In this document: positions 1 through 7,251 of the stretch, piece after piece
Numbering within the stretch: the stretch's first letter is position 1
Layout: every line of letters begins with the position of its first letter
Assembly: GCA_019241495.1 (NCBI GenBank)
Contig: JAFAWZ010000052.1
Location: 1-12,661, forward strand
From: Acidimicrobiales bacterium
GTDB taxonomy: Bacteria > Actinomycetota > Acidimicrobiia > Acidimicrobiales > Palsa-688
Length of the DNA: 12,661 bases
Direction: 5' to 3'
The notes under the pieces: model-generated
What the model saw: the letters and a program-made list of their open reading frames with translations, nothing else
The model's database searches: none
Told to the model about the DNA's origin: nothing
Made by a program: the position numbers and the translations under genes

Positions 1-762
1 GGTCTCGCCCAGAGCGCGGCCAAGGCCGAGCATCACCCCCCCAATTATCCCACCTTTGCCGAAGGGAAGGACCACCGACCGGATCATTCCCCATCTCGTC
101 GCTCCCAGGGCGTAAGCTCCTTCGCGCTCGCCCGCCGGAGCTTGCGAGAACGCCTCCCTCATCACCGCGCACATGATCGGTGCGGCCATCATCGATACGA
201 CGATACCTGCGATAAACGTGGAGGCCGAGTATTCAGTTAAGGAGCCACCCTTGACCTCGAAGATAGGAATCCATCCGAGCCACGTGGAGATCCAGCGTGA
301 AACCCCGATCACGTGCCCCTGCAGGATCTCGAAGCCCCACAGACCGTACACAACGCTTGGCACCGCTGCCATGAGATCCACGGTCGAGACGAGAAAGCGC
401 TGGATCCAACCCTTGGCTATCTCGCATATGAAGAGAGACAGACCGAGGGCCAGCGGTATTGACACTACCATTGCCACCAGTGCGATCAGGACCGTCCCGG
501 CCATCACCGCCGCGATGCCGAAGTGGTGGGTATCGGTGTTCCACGTCTGCGTTGTGATGAACGAGAAGCCGGCAATTCTCAGAGCCTTGGAAGCCTTGGC
601 GAAGAGGAACAACCCGACCAGACCGGTAATGGAGAGGACTCCCAGACCGGCCGCGTAGGCCGATAACCGAAAAACCTTGTCGCCCCGGCCGAAAGAGGCG
701 CGGATCCGGCGAGCCTCAGCCTTCGGGCCCGTCGGCGCCAGCTCGGGGAGGGTGGTGGTCAT
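1..762 (-). CDS. pstC: Phosphate ABC transporter permease PstC (C-terminus off the left edge)
   Basis: Inner-membrane permease half of the PstSCAB high-affinity phosphate importer; it pairs with PstA and is energised by PstB. The first 254 residues are visible with no stop. They show a short polar N-terminus, a first membrane segment (SAYAAGLGVLSITGLVGLF), a second hydrophobic block, the PstC-typical AAVPSVVYGLWGFEIL stretch, and the ABC-permease EAA loop (EGAYALGATRWGMI) followed by LPFGKGGIIGGVMLGLGRAL. The last two stretches separate PstC from PstA. The ATG at 762-760 overlaps the pstA stop in an ATGA arrangement, so the two are co-transcribed and probably translationally coupled. It is second in the operon after pstA, the reverse of the common pstS-pstC-pstA-pstB order. 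About the last 50-60 residues are expected to lie outside the window. Confidence 0.95.
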   Translation of the reverse strand, partial: MTTTLPELAPTGPKAEARRIRASFGRGDKVFRLSAYAAGLGVLSITGLVGLFLFAKASKALRIAGFSFITTQTWNTDTHHFGIAAVMAGTVLIALVAMVVSIPLALGLSLFICEIAKGWIQRFLVSTVDLMAAVPSVVYGLWGFEILQGHVIGVSRWISTWLGWIPIFEVKGGSLTEYSASTFIAGIVVSMMAAPIMCAVMREAFSQAPAGEREGAYALGATRWGMIRSVVLPFGKGGIIGGVMLGLGRALGET

Positions 763-2060
763 GCTCGACCGCCATCGGCCACCGCGAAGCGTTGGGCGTC
801 CCTTCGGGAGGCCCGCACCGCACGTCGCCGCTGCATCTTAGAGAGCTGCCCTGGACCACGACCCCCAACTATCCGGGCGATTGCGAACAGGACGATCACC
901 ACCAACAGAAGGAAGGCGGCAACCGCGAAACCCCTTTCGACCATGGTCTTTATGCCGGTCTTGACCAGCTCATAGGCCGCCAACGGCAGAGACACCATCG
1001 GTCCCCGCAGCGGGTTGGTGTTCATATAGGTCGTGTACCCGGCGGTCAACAATACGGGCGCCGTCTCGCCTATACCCCAGGCCACTGCGAGAATGACCGA
1101 TGTGGTCAGGCCTGATCGGGCCGTAGGAAGGATTACGTGCCAAACCGTTCGCCATGTAGGGGCGCCCAGGGCGCATGAGGCTTCGCGGAGGTTACCAGGG
1201 ACGAGGCGGAGCACCACGTCAGCCGCTCGGATCATGATGGGCAGCATGGTCACACTGATCGCGAGTGCCGCCGCCAGTCCCGAGTGGCCCTCATGAAGGG
1301 TCACTATCCACGTGATGTAGATGAACAGGCCGGCAACGATCGAGGGCAACGCCGTCATGGCTTCGACGACGGTCCGCACGAGCCGCGCCACTGGACCTCC
1401 GACCTCGCTCAGGAACACCGCACAGGTGATTCCGAGTGGGACCGTCAGAACCAAGGCGATTCCGACCTGCCACAGCGTCCCTACGAGGGCATGAGCCGCT
1501 CCGCCTTTGCTTCGCGGCGCAAAATTGCCTGTGGTCGAAAGGTCCTGTGTGTAGAAATTGAGGTGGCCCAACGGTCGGTGGCCTCTCCAAACCGTCGACA
1601 GGATGACCCAACTGAGCGCCCCTAAAGCCAGCATCGCGGTCGAGTACAACACCGATGTCATGATCTTGTCGCGGACGGTCGGACCACGCTCGTTTATTGA
1701 CACCAAGACGGCGTAGGCGACCAAGAAGATCACGTAAAAGACGATGACGAAGCCAATCAGCCCAGAAAAGGATGCGAGGACACCGAACAAGAGATACGTC
1801 GTGCAGAGCGACACGAGGAGCGCGCCCAACAGGTTGTAGACGTCACTCGAAGTGACTTGACGAGTTCGCCGCCGCACCGGTGGCGGTAGACCCACATGGG
1901 CCCTCCGGGGGACGACGGTCCGACGGGTAGGACCGAATTCGATGGTTGGGTCCGACGAGCCATCCTCGAACCGCACCGATCCGCCGTCAAGGCGCTCTTG
2001 GGGTTCGGGGCGCCCGAGCAACACAGAGGCTAGGCCCCGGGCATCTGGGCCGTTACTCAC
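759..2060 (-). CDS. pstA: Phosphate ABC transporter permease PstA, long form with an N-terminal extension
   Basis: Second membrane subunit of the phosphate importer. The 433 residues exceed the roughly 280-300 usual for PstA. Residues 1-70 are polar and Arg/Pro-rich, probably cytoplasmic and disordered. Residues about 75-120 form extra hydrophobic segments, and 132-157 is a further one. The core permease starts near residue 187. Diagnostic stretches are EAMTALPSIVAGLFIYITW, the EAA loop (REASCALGAPTWRTVWHVIL), WGIGETAPVLLTAGY and NTNPLRGPMVSLPL, all PstA-like. A basic C-terminal tail follows the last helix. Start: GTG at 2060-2058, with AAGGA nine bases upstream. A candidate PHO box lies at 2091-2123. 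The extra N-terminal part is seen directly, but its role is unknown. Confidence 0.95.
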   Translation of the reverse strand: MSNGPDARGLASVLLGRPEPQERLDGGSVRFEDGSSDPTIEFGPTRRTVVPRRAHVGLPPPVRRRTRQVTSSDVYNLLGALLVSLCTTYLLFGVLASFSGLIGFVIVFYVIFLVAYAVLVSINERGPTVRDKIMTSVLYSTAMLALGALSWVILSTVWRGHRPLGHLNFYTQDLSTTGNFAPRSKGGAAHALVGTLWQVGIALVLTVPLGITCAVFLSEVGGPVARLVRTVVEAMTALPSIVAGLFIYITWIVTLHEGHSGLAAALAISVTMLPIMIRAADVVLRLVPGNLREASCALGAPTWRTVWHVILPTARSGLTTSVILAVAWGIGETAPVLLTAGYTTYMNTNPLRGPMVSLPLAAYELVKTGIKTMVERGFAVAAFLLLVVIVLFAIARIVGGRGPGQLSKMQRRRAVRASRRDAQRFAVADGGRA

Positions 2061-2090
2061 GACCCTCTATCCTTGCCAAGTCAGCTAATC

Positions 2091-2123
2091 GGCGGGTTAA
2101 CGCGGCGTGTACAGAGGGCTAAC
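2091..2123 (-). promoter_or_regulatory. Candidate PHO box (three 11-nt direct repeats) upstream of pstA
   Basis: On the minus strand three consecutive 11-base units read GTTAGCCCTCT (2123-2113), GTACACGCCGC (2112-2102) and GTTAACCCGCC (2101-2091). They resemble the 11-nt units beginning GTTCACC bound by actinobacterial PhoP/RegX3 response regulators. An extra GTTCAC at 2130-2125 is out of phase. The array ends 30 bases before the pstA GTG. Match to the family consensus is from memory; no -10 element was found between box and start. Confidence 0.5.
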
Positions 2124-2169
2124 TGTGAACAAAGCTTGGGAGGGTGGCGGCATCGGACTCCCCGTTAGC

Positions 2170-3426
2170 TCAGCCTGGGCGGACCTGCCCGCTTCCAATC
2201 ACCAGGTACTTGGCGCTGGTCAGCTCTCGAAGCCCCATCGGTCCTCGGGCGTGCAGCTTCTGGGTGCTGATTCCGATCTCCGCTCCGAAGCCGAATTCAT
2301 GGCCGTCGGTGAAACGGGTGGACGCGTTGACCACGACGGCTGCCGCGTCCACCTCGTGCTGGAAGCGGCGCGCCGCTTCGATGTCGTTCGTCACAATGGC
2401 CTCGGTGTGCCCGCTCCCGAACCGTCGGATGTGCTCGATGGCGTCGTCGATCGACCCCACAACTCTCACGCTCAGGATCAGATCGAGAAACTCGCGCCGG
2501 TAGTCGTCTTCGGTCGCATCGAGGACCCGATCAGGGCCCAATATGCTCCGCGTCTCGGGATCTCCCCTCAATTCGACCTCCGCCAGCTCGGCTTCGAGGA
2601 GTGGCAGGAAGGTCGAAGCGATGGATCGATGCACGAGCAGCGACTCGGCTGCGTTGCAGACGCTGGGCCTCTGAGTCTTGGCGTTGACGACGATCGCACG
2701 AGCCATGTCGAGGTCCGCCGTTCGATCGACATACACGTGACAGTTACCGTCGCCGTCGATTATGTAGGGGACAGTCGCCTCCTCCCTGATCGACTCGATC
2801 AGAGATGGACCGCCGCGGGGAATGAGGCAGTCGACTATCTGGTCCAGGCGCATCAGCTCCCGCGCCGCCTCATGGCGGGTGTCTTCTATCAACACCAAGG
2901 CGTCAGAGGGCACCCCCGCTTTCTCATAGCCATGTCGAAGGCACTCGGCGATGGCAACATTGGACTGCAGAGCCCCCGAGCTGCCTCGCAGCAGCGCCGC
3001 GTTGCCGGACTTGAGGCAGAGAGAAGCCGCATCGCTCGTCACGTTCGGCCGGTTCTCGTAGACGATCGCTACTACTCCGAGCGGGACCCGAACCCGGCGT
3101 ACCTCGAGTCCATTGGGCATCACCCACCCGTCGACAATCTCCCCGACCGGGTCGGGCTGGGCTGCGACCTCGCGTATGCCGTCCGCCATGGCTCGAACCC
3201 GAGCGGGCGTAAGCCTCAGCCGGTCCACGACGCCGACGCCGGTACCCGCTTCAGTGGCGGTGAGCAAGTCAGCCGCGTTCGCCTCCAATACGGAATCGAT
3301 GCGGGATTCGAGTAGGTCTGCCGCCGATGTCAAGGCTGCGTTCTTGACGTCGGTCGACAGCGTGGCCAGCACGATAGACGCCTTCTTGGCTCGTGCCCCC
3401 AATACCGTCAGAGACTCCGCACCCAT
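2170..3426 (-). CDS. proA: Gamma-glutamyl phosphate reductase ProA
   Basis: Cytosolic NADPH-dependent enzyme of proline synthesis that reduces gamma-glutamyl phosphate to glutamate semialdehyde, acting after ProB. The 418 residues match the family length (about 415). Visible ALDH-fold motifs are RVPLGVVAIVYENRPNVTSD near residue 115, the nucleotide-site region LKSGNAALLRG, the catalytic cysteine in QRPSVCNAAESL (about Cys257), FGSGHTEAIVT, and the C-terminal ASTRFTDGHEFGFGAEIGIS followed by HARGPMGLRELTSAKY. I chose the ATG at 3426-3424 because AAGG lies eight bases upstream. A TTG at 3456 would add ten residues but has no ribosome-binding site. No proB or nadD is adjacent. It lies 57 bases after the upstream gene on the same strand and about 110 bases before pstA; shared transcription is possible but not shown. 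Confidence 0.96.
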   Translation of the reverse strand: MGAESLTVLGARAKKASIVLATLSTDVKNAALTSAADLLESRIDSVLEANAADLLTATEAGTGVGVVDRLRLTPARVRAMADGIREVAAQPDPVGEIVDGWVMPNGLEVRRVRVPLGVVAIVYENRPNVTSDAASLCLKSGNAALLRGSSGALQSNVAIAECLRHGYEKAGVPSDALVLIEDTRHEAARELMRLDQIVDCLIPRGGPSLIESIREEATVPYIIDGDGNCHVYVDRTADLDMARAIVVNAKTQRPSVCNAAESLLVHRSIASTFLPLLEAELAEVELRGDPETRSILGPDRVLDATEDDYRREFLDLILSVRVVGSIDDAIEHIRRFGSGHTEAIVTNDIEAARRFQHEVDAAAVVVNASTRFTDGHEFGFGAEIGISTQKLHARGPMGLRELTSAKYLVIGSGQVRPG

Positions 3427-3483
3427 CGACCCAACCTTATCCGTCGATGTGAGCAACAGAGCAGGTCGGCCGGACCATCGACT

Positions 3484-4104
3484 TCAGGTCCTTCTGGACC
3501 CCAGCCGACGGATGAGCAACAGGCCGCCGCCGATCGTCAGCATGGCGACGACTGGCATCATGACTGCGTAGTGGACTTCAGGTAAGACGGCTGGTGGACA
3601 GGTAGTGCCGTCGGCGACGCGGTGGGAGGCCGGGTCGAGCTGGGTCGCAAGGATGGCGAGGATAGCGAATGCCCCAAGCTCTTCTGCATGACGGGATCGT
3701 CGACGGCGGGACGAGACCACCAGAAGGGCCCCGGCGACGATGGCCGCAACGCTCAATGTGACGCTCGCCATCAGGTTGGCGCCAGTGAACGCGAGGCCCC
3801 CACCGGATCCTCCTGAGCCGGCGCTCGACGGCACTCCGGCTTGGAGGACTTGTGACGACGCGGAGGTAGGTACCCCCGTCGTAGTGGTCACCGAGTTCGG
3901 TGGGCTGGTCGAGCTCGGGGTATCGGTCGTGCTGCCACCAGAACCCAACGCGCTGCAGTCTGTGCTCAGGAGTTGGGCCCCAGCTGGCATCGGCCTAGAC
4001 ACGACCACGATCCCGGCGATCACCACAGCCACCATCACTCCACTGAGGCTGATCACCCCGCGGGCGCGCCTGTATCGCCGCTGATCGCCCCTTACCGCTG
4101 CCAC
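3484..4104 (-). CDS. Surface protein with signal peptide, LAFTG sortase-like motif and a second C-terminal membrane tail
   Basis: Unrecognised 206-residue protein. Residues 1-43 look like a signal peptide: basic RRYRRAR, a hydrophobic core, and an AGA|Q cleavage site. Residues 44-103 are a Ser/Thr/Gly-rich linker, typical of a wall-spanning stalk. LAFTG at 104-108 is followed by a membrane helix and the basic SSRRRRSR, the layout of a sorting signal; class E sortases of high-GC actinobacteria recognise LAXTG. Unusually the protein continues: a short hydrophobic stretch (LGAFAILAILATQL), about 20 polar residues, then LPEV at 174-177, another membrane helix and RRLGSRR. This second tail resembles the end of the neighbouring propeller protein. 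Cysteines occur only at 50 and 169. Start: GTG at 4104, with TAACAT eight bases upstream and no clear Shine-Dalgarno. A short hairpin (3487-3500) sits at the stop codon. Function unknown. Confidence 0.8.
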   Translation of the reverse strand: MAAVRGDQRRYRRARGVISLSGVMVAVVIAGIVVVSRPMPAGAQLLSTDCSALGSGGSTTDTPSSTSPPNSVTTTTGVPTSASSQVLQAGVPSSAGSGGSGGGLAFTGANLMASVTLSVAAIVAGALLVVSSRRRRSRHAEELGAFAILAILATQLDPASHRVADGTTCPPAVLPEVHYAVMMPVVAMLTIGGGLLLIRRLGSRRT

Positions 4105-4112
4105 GGTCCCGA

Positions 4113-4118
4113 ATGTTA
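4113..4118 (-). promoter_or_regulatory. Candidate -10 element for the LAFTG protein (leaderless type)
   Basis: TAACAT on the minus strand lies eight bases before the GTG at 4104. It sits in a near-palindrome, ATGTTACGTTACAT (4113-4126), with GTTAC repeated. A weak TTTCAA lies 16 bases further upstream. The near-palindrome could also bind a regulator. Confidence 0.35.
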
Positions 4119-4206
4119 CGTTACATTACGACGTTTGAAAAACAGGCGGACTAATTAGGGCAAAGCACCTCTATTACTCTCGCCTTCAACGATGTCGCCG
4201 CGAGCC

Positions 4207-5601
4207 TCAGATCGCAGCCTTGTGCCTGTGCCGGCGCCGGCTCCATAGACCGGCACTCACCAGAATGGCTCCCGCCGCTATCGGAAGCCCCACAGCCAGC
4301 GGCGCTTCAGGAAGCTGGCTACTGCTGAACAGAGGTTGCCAAGTGACCTGTGCGTTGTTCGTGTGATTATTGGTCACGAACACTTGAGTGGGATTGCCAA
4401 GGGTTTGGTCCTCGACGATGATATTGCTTCCCTTCTTGACGGCCACCCACGCCGCGGTGGGGGCCGCCCCGCAAGCTGCCCGGGTGAAGCAGCCGTCGGC
4501 CGGCGCGTAGACCGCCTCGATGAAGGAGTACCCGGTGTCAGCCGAAGGAATGGCGCCCCACAGGGCTGCGTCCTGAGGCGCCGGAGTCGTATAGCCGGAC
4601 ATGGTGAAGGGAATGTTGTTGCTGCCCTGGTTCGTGTTGCTGGTCGTGCCAGTCGCGTAGCCGGGACGGCTCGAATCGAAGAGGATCGTCGACCCGTCCG
4701 GCGACCAATCGGGATGCTCGTCACCCGGCGTTTGGCCTGCTCCAGTGCTGCCGGTGGCACAGGTCGGACATCCCGCGATCGCCGACAGGTCCACGTCGGG
4801 CGACGATCCGCCGAAGAGGTTCGTGCCGCTGATGCTCGCCACATGTACATGGCTGTGCACGTCGACGTACAAGATCCGGTCAGGGAAGTTTGGGTTGATC
4901 TCAGGCCGGTTGCCGTCTCCGTCGCCCGAGCCGTTGTTCGGCGGAGCGACGTTATTACTTGGAATGCTGGCGATCCGCTGCGGCTGACTCGAGGGGGAGC
5001 CGCCTGAAAGCTGTTCTGTCCAGAGGTCGCAGGCTGCGCTGGATGCCGCCGCGCAGCGGATCCAGGCCAGGACACTTCCGTCCGCGGAGACCGTCGGTGC
5101 GTAGTCGAAACCGCTAGATGTCTGGGCGGGCAAGTCGGTGAACTGGATGGCGTTGTCCGAATACGAGGCGCAGCCGTTCACGGTCCCCGCAGGGACACAC
5201 CCCGGGGGGTTACCGACCACGGTGTTCGGGAAGGCCACCGAGTAGATGGCGTTCTCCGAACCGCGGAAGCTGGAGAAATATACCGTCTTCCCGTCGGCGG
5301 AGAAGTAAGGCATGGAATCAGGTTGTCCAGCCGTAACGGGCAGGTAGTGGTTGTAGGGAGACGGGGGGTTCTGGGGGGTCTCAGCCGTCCCTGGGCAGGT
5401 GAGGTTGGATTGCGACGGACTTGCCGTCCACAGCTGCTGGCCACCGCCGTTCGGGTCGTTGGTGACGCAGATGGCGGACCAGACCAGGTTGCCGTTCTGC
5501 TGCCCTGCGAAGGTGGCTCCTGCCGGGAGGGGCGCGGCCGTGGCCAAGCCGCCACTCATCATCGCTGCTCCCGCCGCCACCAGTAGCTTGTAGATGCGCA
5601 C
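4207..5601 (-). CDS. Secreted PD40/TolB-like beta-propeller protein with a C-terminal membrane tail
   Basis: 464-residue exported protein. Residues 1-29 form a signal peptide (MRIYKLL, hydrophobic core, ATAAPLPAGA). The body holds PD40 blade motifs of the type pxxSpDGxxixf: PYFSADGKTVYFSS (98-111), APTVSADGSVLAWI (168-181), RPEINPNFPDRILYV (232-246) and HPDWSPDGSTILFDSSR (296-312). A VTWQPL near residue 420 looks like a last blade. Several cysteine pairs suggest disulfides outside the membrane. The C-terminus has LPEAP (430-434), one hydrophobic helix and SRRRHRHK, so it is probably held in the membrane with the propeller outside. No catalytic motif was recognised; PD40 propellers usually bind proteins or ligands. 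Start: GTG at 5601, with AAGGG eight bases upstream. A candidate PHO box upstream suggests phosphate-dependent expression. A cell-surface binding or scavenging role is inference. Confidence 0.85.
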   Translation of the reverse strand: MRIYKLLVAAGAAMMSGGLATAAPLPAGATFAGQQNGNLVWSAICVTNDPNGGGQQLWTASPSQSNLTCPGTAETPQNPPSPYNHYLPVTAGQPDSMPYFSADGKTVYFSSFRGSENAIYSVAFPNTVVGNPPGCVPAGTVNGCASYSDNAIQFTDLPAQTSSGFDYAPTVSADGSVLAWIRCAAASSAACDLWTEQLSGGSPSSQPQRIASIPSNNVAPPNNGSGDGDGNRPEINPNFPDRILYVDVHSHVHVASISGTNLFGGSSPDVDLSAIAGCPTCATGSTGAGQTPGDEHPDWSPDGSTILFDSSRPGYATGTTSNTNQGSNNIPFTMSGYTTPAPQDAALWGAIPSADTGYSFIEAVYAPADGCFTRAACGAAPTAAWVAVKKGSNIIVEDQTLGNPTQVFVTNNHTNNAQVTWQPLFSSSQLPEAPLAVGLPIAAGAILVSAGLWSRRRHRHKAAI

Positions 5602-5645
5602 GGCGCGATCCCTTCTTCCGGTATTGCGCCAGCATGGACGGCCAA

Positions 5646-5697
5646 GGTGAACTCCTTGGGCTATTGAGGTGGAACTTAAGTAAACGCGGGGGTGAAC
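5646..5697 (-). promoter_or_regulatory. Candidate PHO box upstream of the beta-propeller gene
   Basis: On the minus strand two exact GTTCACC heptamers (5697-5691 and 5652-5646) flank GTTTACT (5685-5679) and GTTCCAC (5675-5669). Offsets from the first are 12, 22 and 45, close to multiples of 11. This resembles the direct-repeat PhoP/RegX3 operators of actinobacteria. The cluster lies 45-96 bases upstream of the GTG at 5601. The rest of the 5602-5803 gap holds one GTTCACG on the plus strand (5727-5733) and the uma2 promoter candidate. Confidence 0.5.
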
Positions 5698-5791
5698 ACT
5701 GCTTCGAAAGTTCCCGATCAGGACTTGTTCACGTCAGATGTAACGGACCGCCAGGGGTCGACGGCTTCCCTTCCCGGTCACACCCCATCGG

Positions 5792-5797
5792 TAGCAT
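5792..5797 (+). promoter_or_regulatory. Candidate -10 element for the Uma2 gene (leaderless type)
   Basis: TAGCAT ends six bases before the ATG at 5804, which would place transcription start at or next to the start codon. There is no Shine-Dalgarno sequence in front of this gene. No convincing -35 was found. Confidence 0.4.
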
Positions 5798-5803
5798 TAA
5801 CTC

Positions 5804-6370
5804 ATGGCCACCCGCCACGCCTTCACCGTCGAGGAATGGCACCAGATGGGCGAGATCGGCGTCTTCGACGAGGACGCCCGTTTGGAGCTGCTCGACGGCG
5901 AGGTTATGGAGATGGCGCCCATCGGAAGCCGGCATGCCGGCTGCGTGTCCCGGATCACTCAATTGCTGGTCCGGGCGGTTGGCGAGAGTGGGCTGGTCAG
6001 CCCCCAGAACCCGGTGGAGCTGGACAAGCGGTCAGAGCCCCAACCAGACCTGGCGGTACTCAGGCCTCGGACTGACTACTACACCACTTCGCATCCCATA
6101 CCAGATGAGATCCTGCTTGTCATCGAGGTGGCGGACTCCAGCCTCGCCTACGACCGGGACCGAAAGGCTCCCTACTACGCCCGATCAGGCATCGCGGAGT
6201 GCTGGATAGTCGATCTGACCCACGATGAGGTGATCGTCATGAACGTCCCCTCCCCACACGGCTACCGCCGGGTGCAAGTCACGCACCGGGGCGAGATGGT
6301 GGAGATAGCTGCCTTGGCTGGCGTCCGCCTCGAAGTGTCCGACCTCCTCCCGCCCCCCTACCCGGCATAG
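5804..6370 (+). CDS. Uma2 family (DUF820) protein with PD-(D/E)XK nuclease fold
   Basis: 188 residues, the usual size for this family. It opens with FTVEEWHQM, then RLELLDGEVMEM and the HAGCVSRITQLL helix, which are the typical Uma2 N-terminal half. The putative active site is the PQPDLAVL stretch (Asp82), IEVADSS (Glu108) and DRDRKAPYYARSGIAECWIVD (Lys121), in the order expected of the PD-(D/E)XK fold. The end is VRLEVSDLL. Uma2 proteins are abundant in cyanobacteria and some actinobacteria, mostly uncharacterised and presumed nucleases; target and role here are unknown. The gene stands alone between divergent and downstream units and starts from a likely leaderless promoter. About 190 bases separate it from phoU. 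Confidence 0.88.
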   Translation: MATRHAFTVEEWHQMGEIGVFDEDARLELLDGEVMEMAPIGSRHAGCVSRITQLLVRAVGESGLVSPQNPVELDKRSEPQPDLAVLRPRTDYYTTSHPIPDEILLVIEVADSSLAYDRDRKAPYYARSGIAECWIVDLTHDEVIVMNVPSPHGYRRVQVTHRGEMVEIAALAGVRLEVSDLLPPPYPA

Positions 6371-6469
6371 GACACGAAAGGTGATGACAGGTAGCTGCAT
6401 GAATCGCAGGGTGAACAGTGGACGGTAACGGAGTTGCTTGCCGGTTAACGACACCGGATCGCCGCCAAG

Positions 6470-6515
6470 ATCCCCAGGGAAGTCCCCAGCTTGTCCTCTT
6501 CCCGTCGGCGGGGAT
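6470..6515 (+). other. Nested inverted repeats in the phoU leader
   Basis: ATCCCC (6470-6475) can pair with GGGGAT (6510-6515), and inside it GGGAAG (6477-6482) with CTTCCC (6498-6503). No U tract follows, so it is a weak terminator candidate for uma2 or a leader structure for phoU. The remaining 6371-6564 gap holds GGTGAAC (6410-6416) and GGTAAC (6424-6429) half-sites, but no regular array and no clear promoter. Confidence 0.2.
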
Positions 6516-6564
6516 GTGGCGCACAATCGGACAACGAAAGCTCGGGCCATGTCGGGAGGGCTTC

Positions 6565-7251
6565 ATGACCGTGACCGTTAACCCGCAGGTGACCAGTCCG
6601 GCCCGGATGGGCCGCGATGGCCTCGGGGCGGACCAGCTCGACGATGCCGTCCTGCGCATGTTCGCCCTGGTCCGGGAAACCCTCGGCGGGGCGACCGAAG
6701 CCTTCCTGGCCGGCGACCGCCAGGCAGCCCGGTCCCTGGTCGAGCAGGACCAGGTGATCGACGCGCTACACCAAAAGGCCCAGAAGGTGGCCACCCGGGA
6801 GCTGCTGAAAAACGGCGAGGAGAGCTCCCGGCGTCGGCTCCTGCTCATCCTGGCGATACTTCCGGAGCTGGAGCGCAGCGGCGACCTGGCCGAGCATATT
6901 GCGGCCTACGCGGTCCAAGGCTTGGCCCGCTGGCTGACACCCAAAGCACGGAGCCTGGTGGCCCAGATGGGCTCGCTGGGATCGGAGATGTGGGGTCTGG
7001 CCGAAGAGGCGTACGCGGCCCGGGATGGAGGAGTTGCGTTGATGCTGAGGATGAAAGACGACGAGATCGACGATCTCCACGTCACTTTGACCGCCGAGTT
7101 GGCCGCCGCTAGGGTCTCTGTACCCGTGGCTATCCAGATGGCACTAGTAGCTCGATACTTCGAACGCCTGGGAGACCATGCGGTCAACGTGACCCGCCAG
7201 TTGCAGCATGCCGGACTCGGATCGAGCAACGCGGTGAGGAGCGCAACATGA
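6565..7251 (+). CDS. phoU: Phosphate signalling regulator PhoU
   Basis: Cytosolic helical protein that links the Pst transporter to the phosphate-sensing two-component system. The 228 residues contain two PhoU three-helix repeats, about residues 25-115 and 130-215. Metal-binding E/DXXXD motifs occur in both: D62-D66 and E103-D107 (ELERSGDLAEH) in the first, D166-D170 and E200-D204 (RYFERLGDHAVN) in the second. Start: the ATG at 6565 has GGAGG five bases upstream; an in-frame ATG at 6418 would add 49 residues unlike PhoU and has no such signal. The ATGA at its end starts the next small gene. It is separated from pstAC by about 4.5 kb and lies on the opposite strand. No sensor kinase or response regulator is next to it in this window. 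Confidence 0.93.
   Translation: MTVTVNPQVTSPARMGRDGLGADQLDDAVLRMFALVRETLGGATEAFLAGDRQAARSLVEQDQVIDALHQKAQKVATRELLKNGEESSRRRLLLILAILPELERSGDLAEHIAAYAVQGLARWLTPKARSLVAQMGSLGSEMWGLAEEAYAARDGGVALMLRMKDDEIDDLHVTLTAELAAARVSVPVAIQMALVARYFERLGDHAVNVTRQLQHAGLGSSNAVRSAT

Noticed and set aside
2107..3315. 402-codon plus-strand open frame
   Set aside because: It is antisense to proA, whose motifs are unmistakable; the translation shows no domain.
3487..3500. Terminator after the LAFTG protein
   Set aside because: GGTCC TTCT GGACC is only five base pairs, overlaps the coding end and has no U tract.
6410..6429. GGTGAAC and GGTAAC half-sites as a PHO box for phoU
   Set aside because: They are 13 bases apart on the minus strand, only two in number, and not in 11-nt phase.
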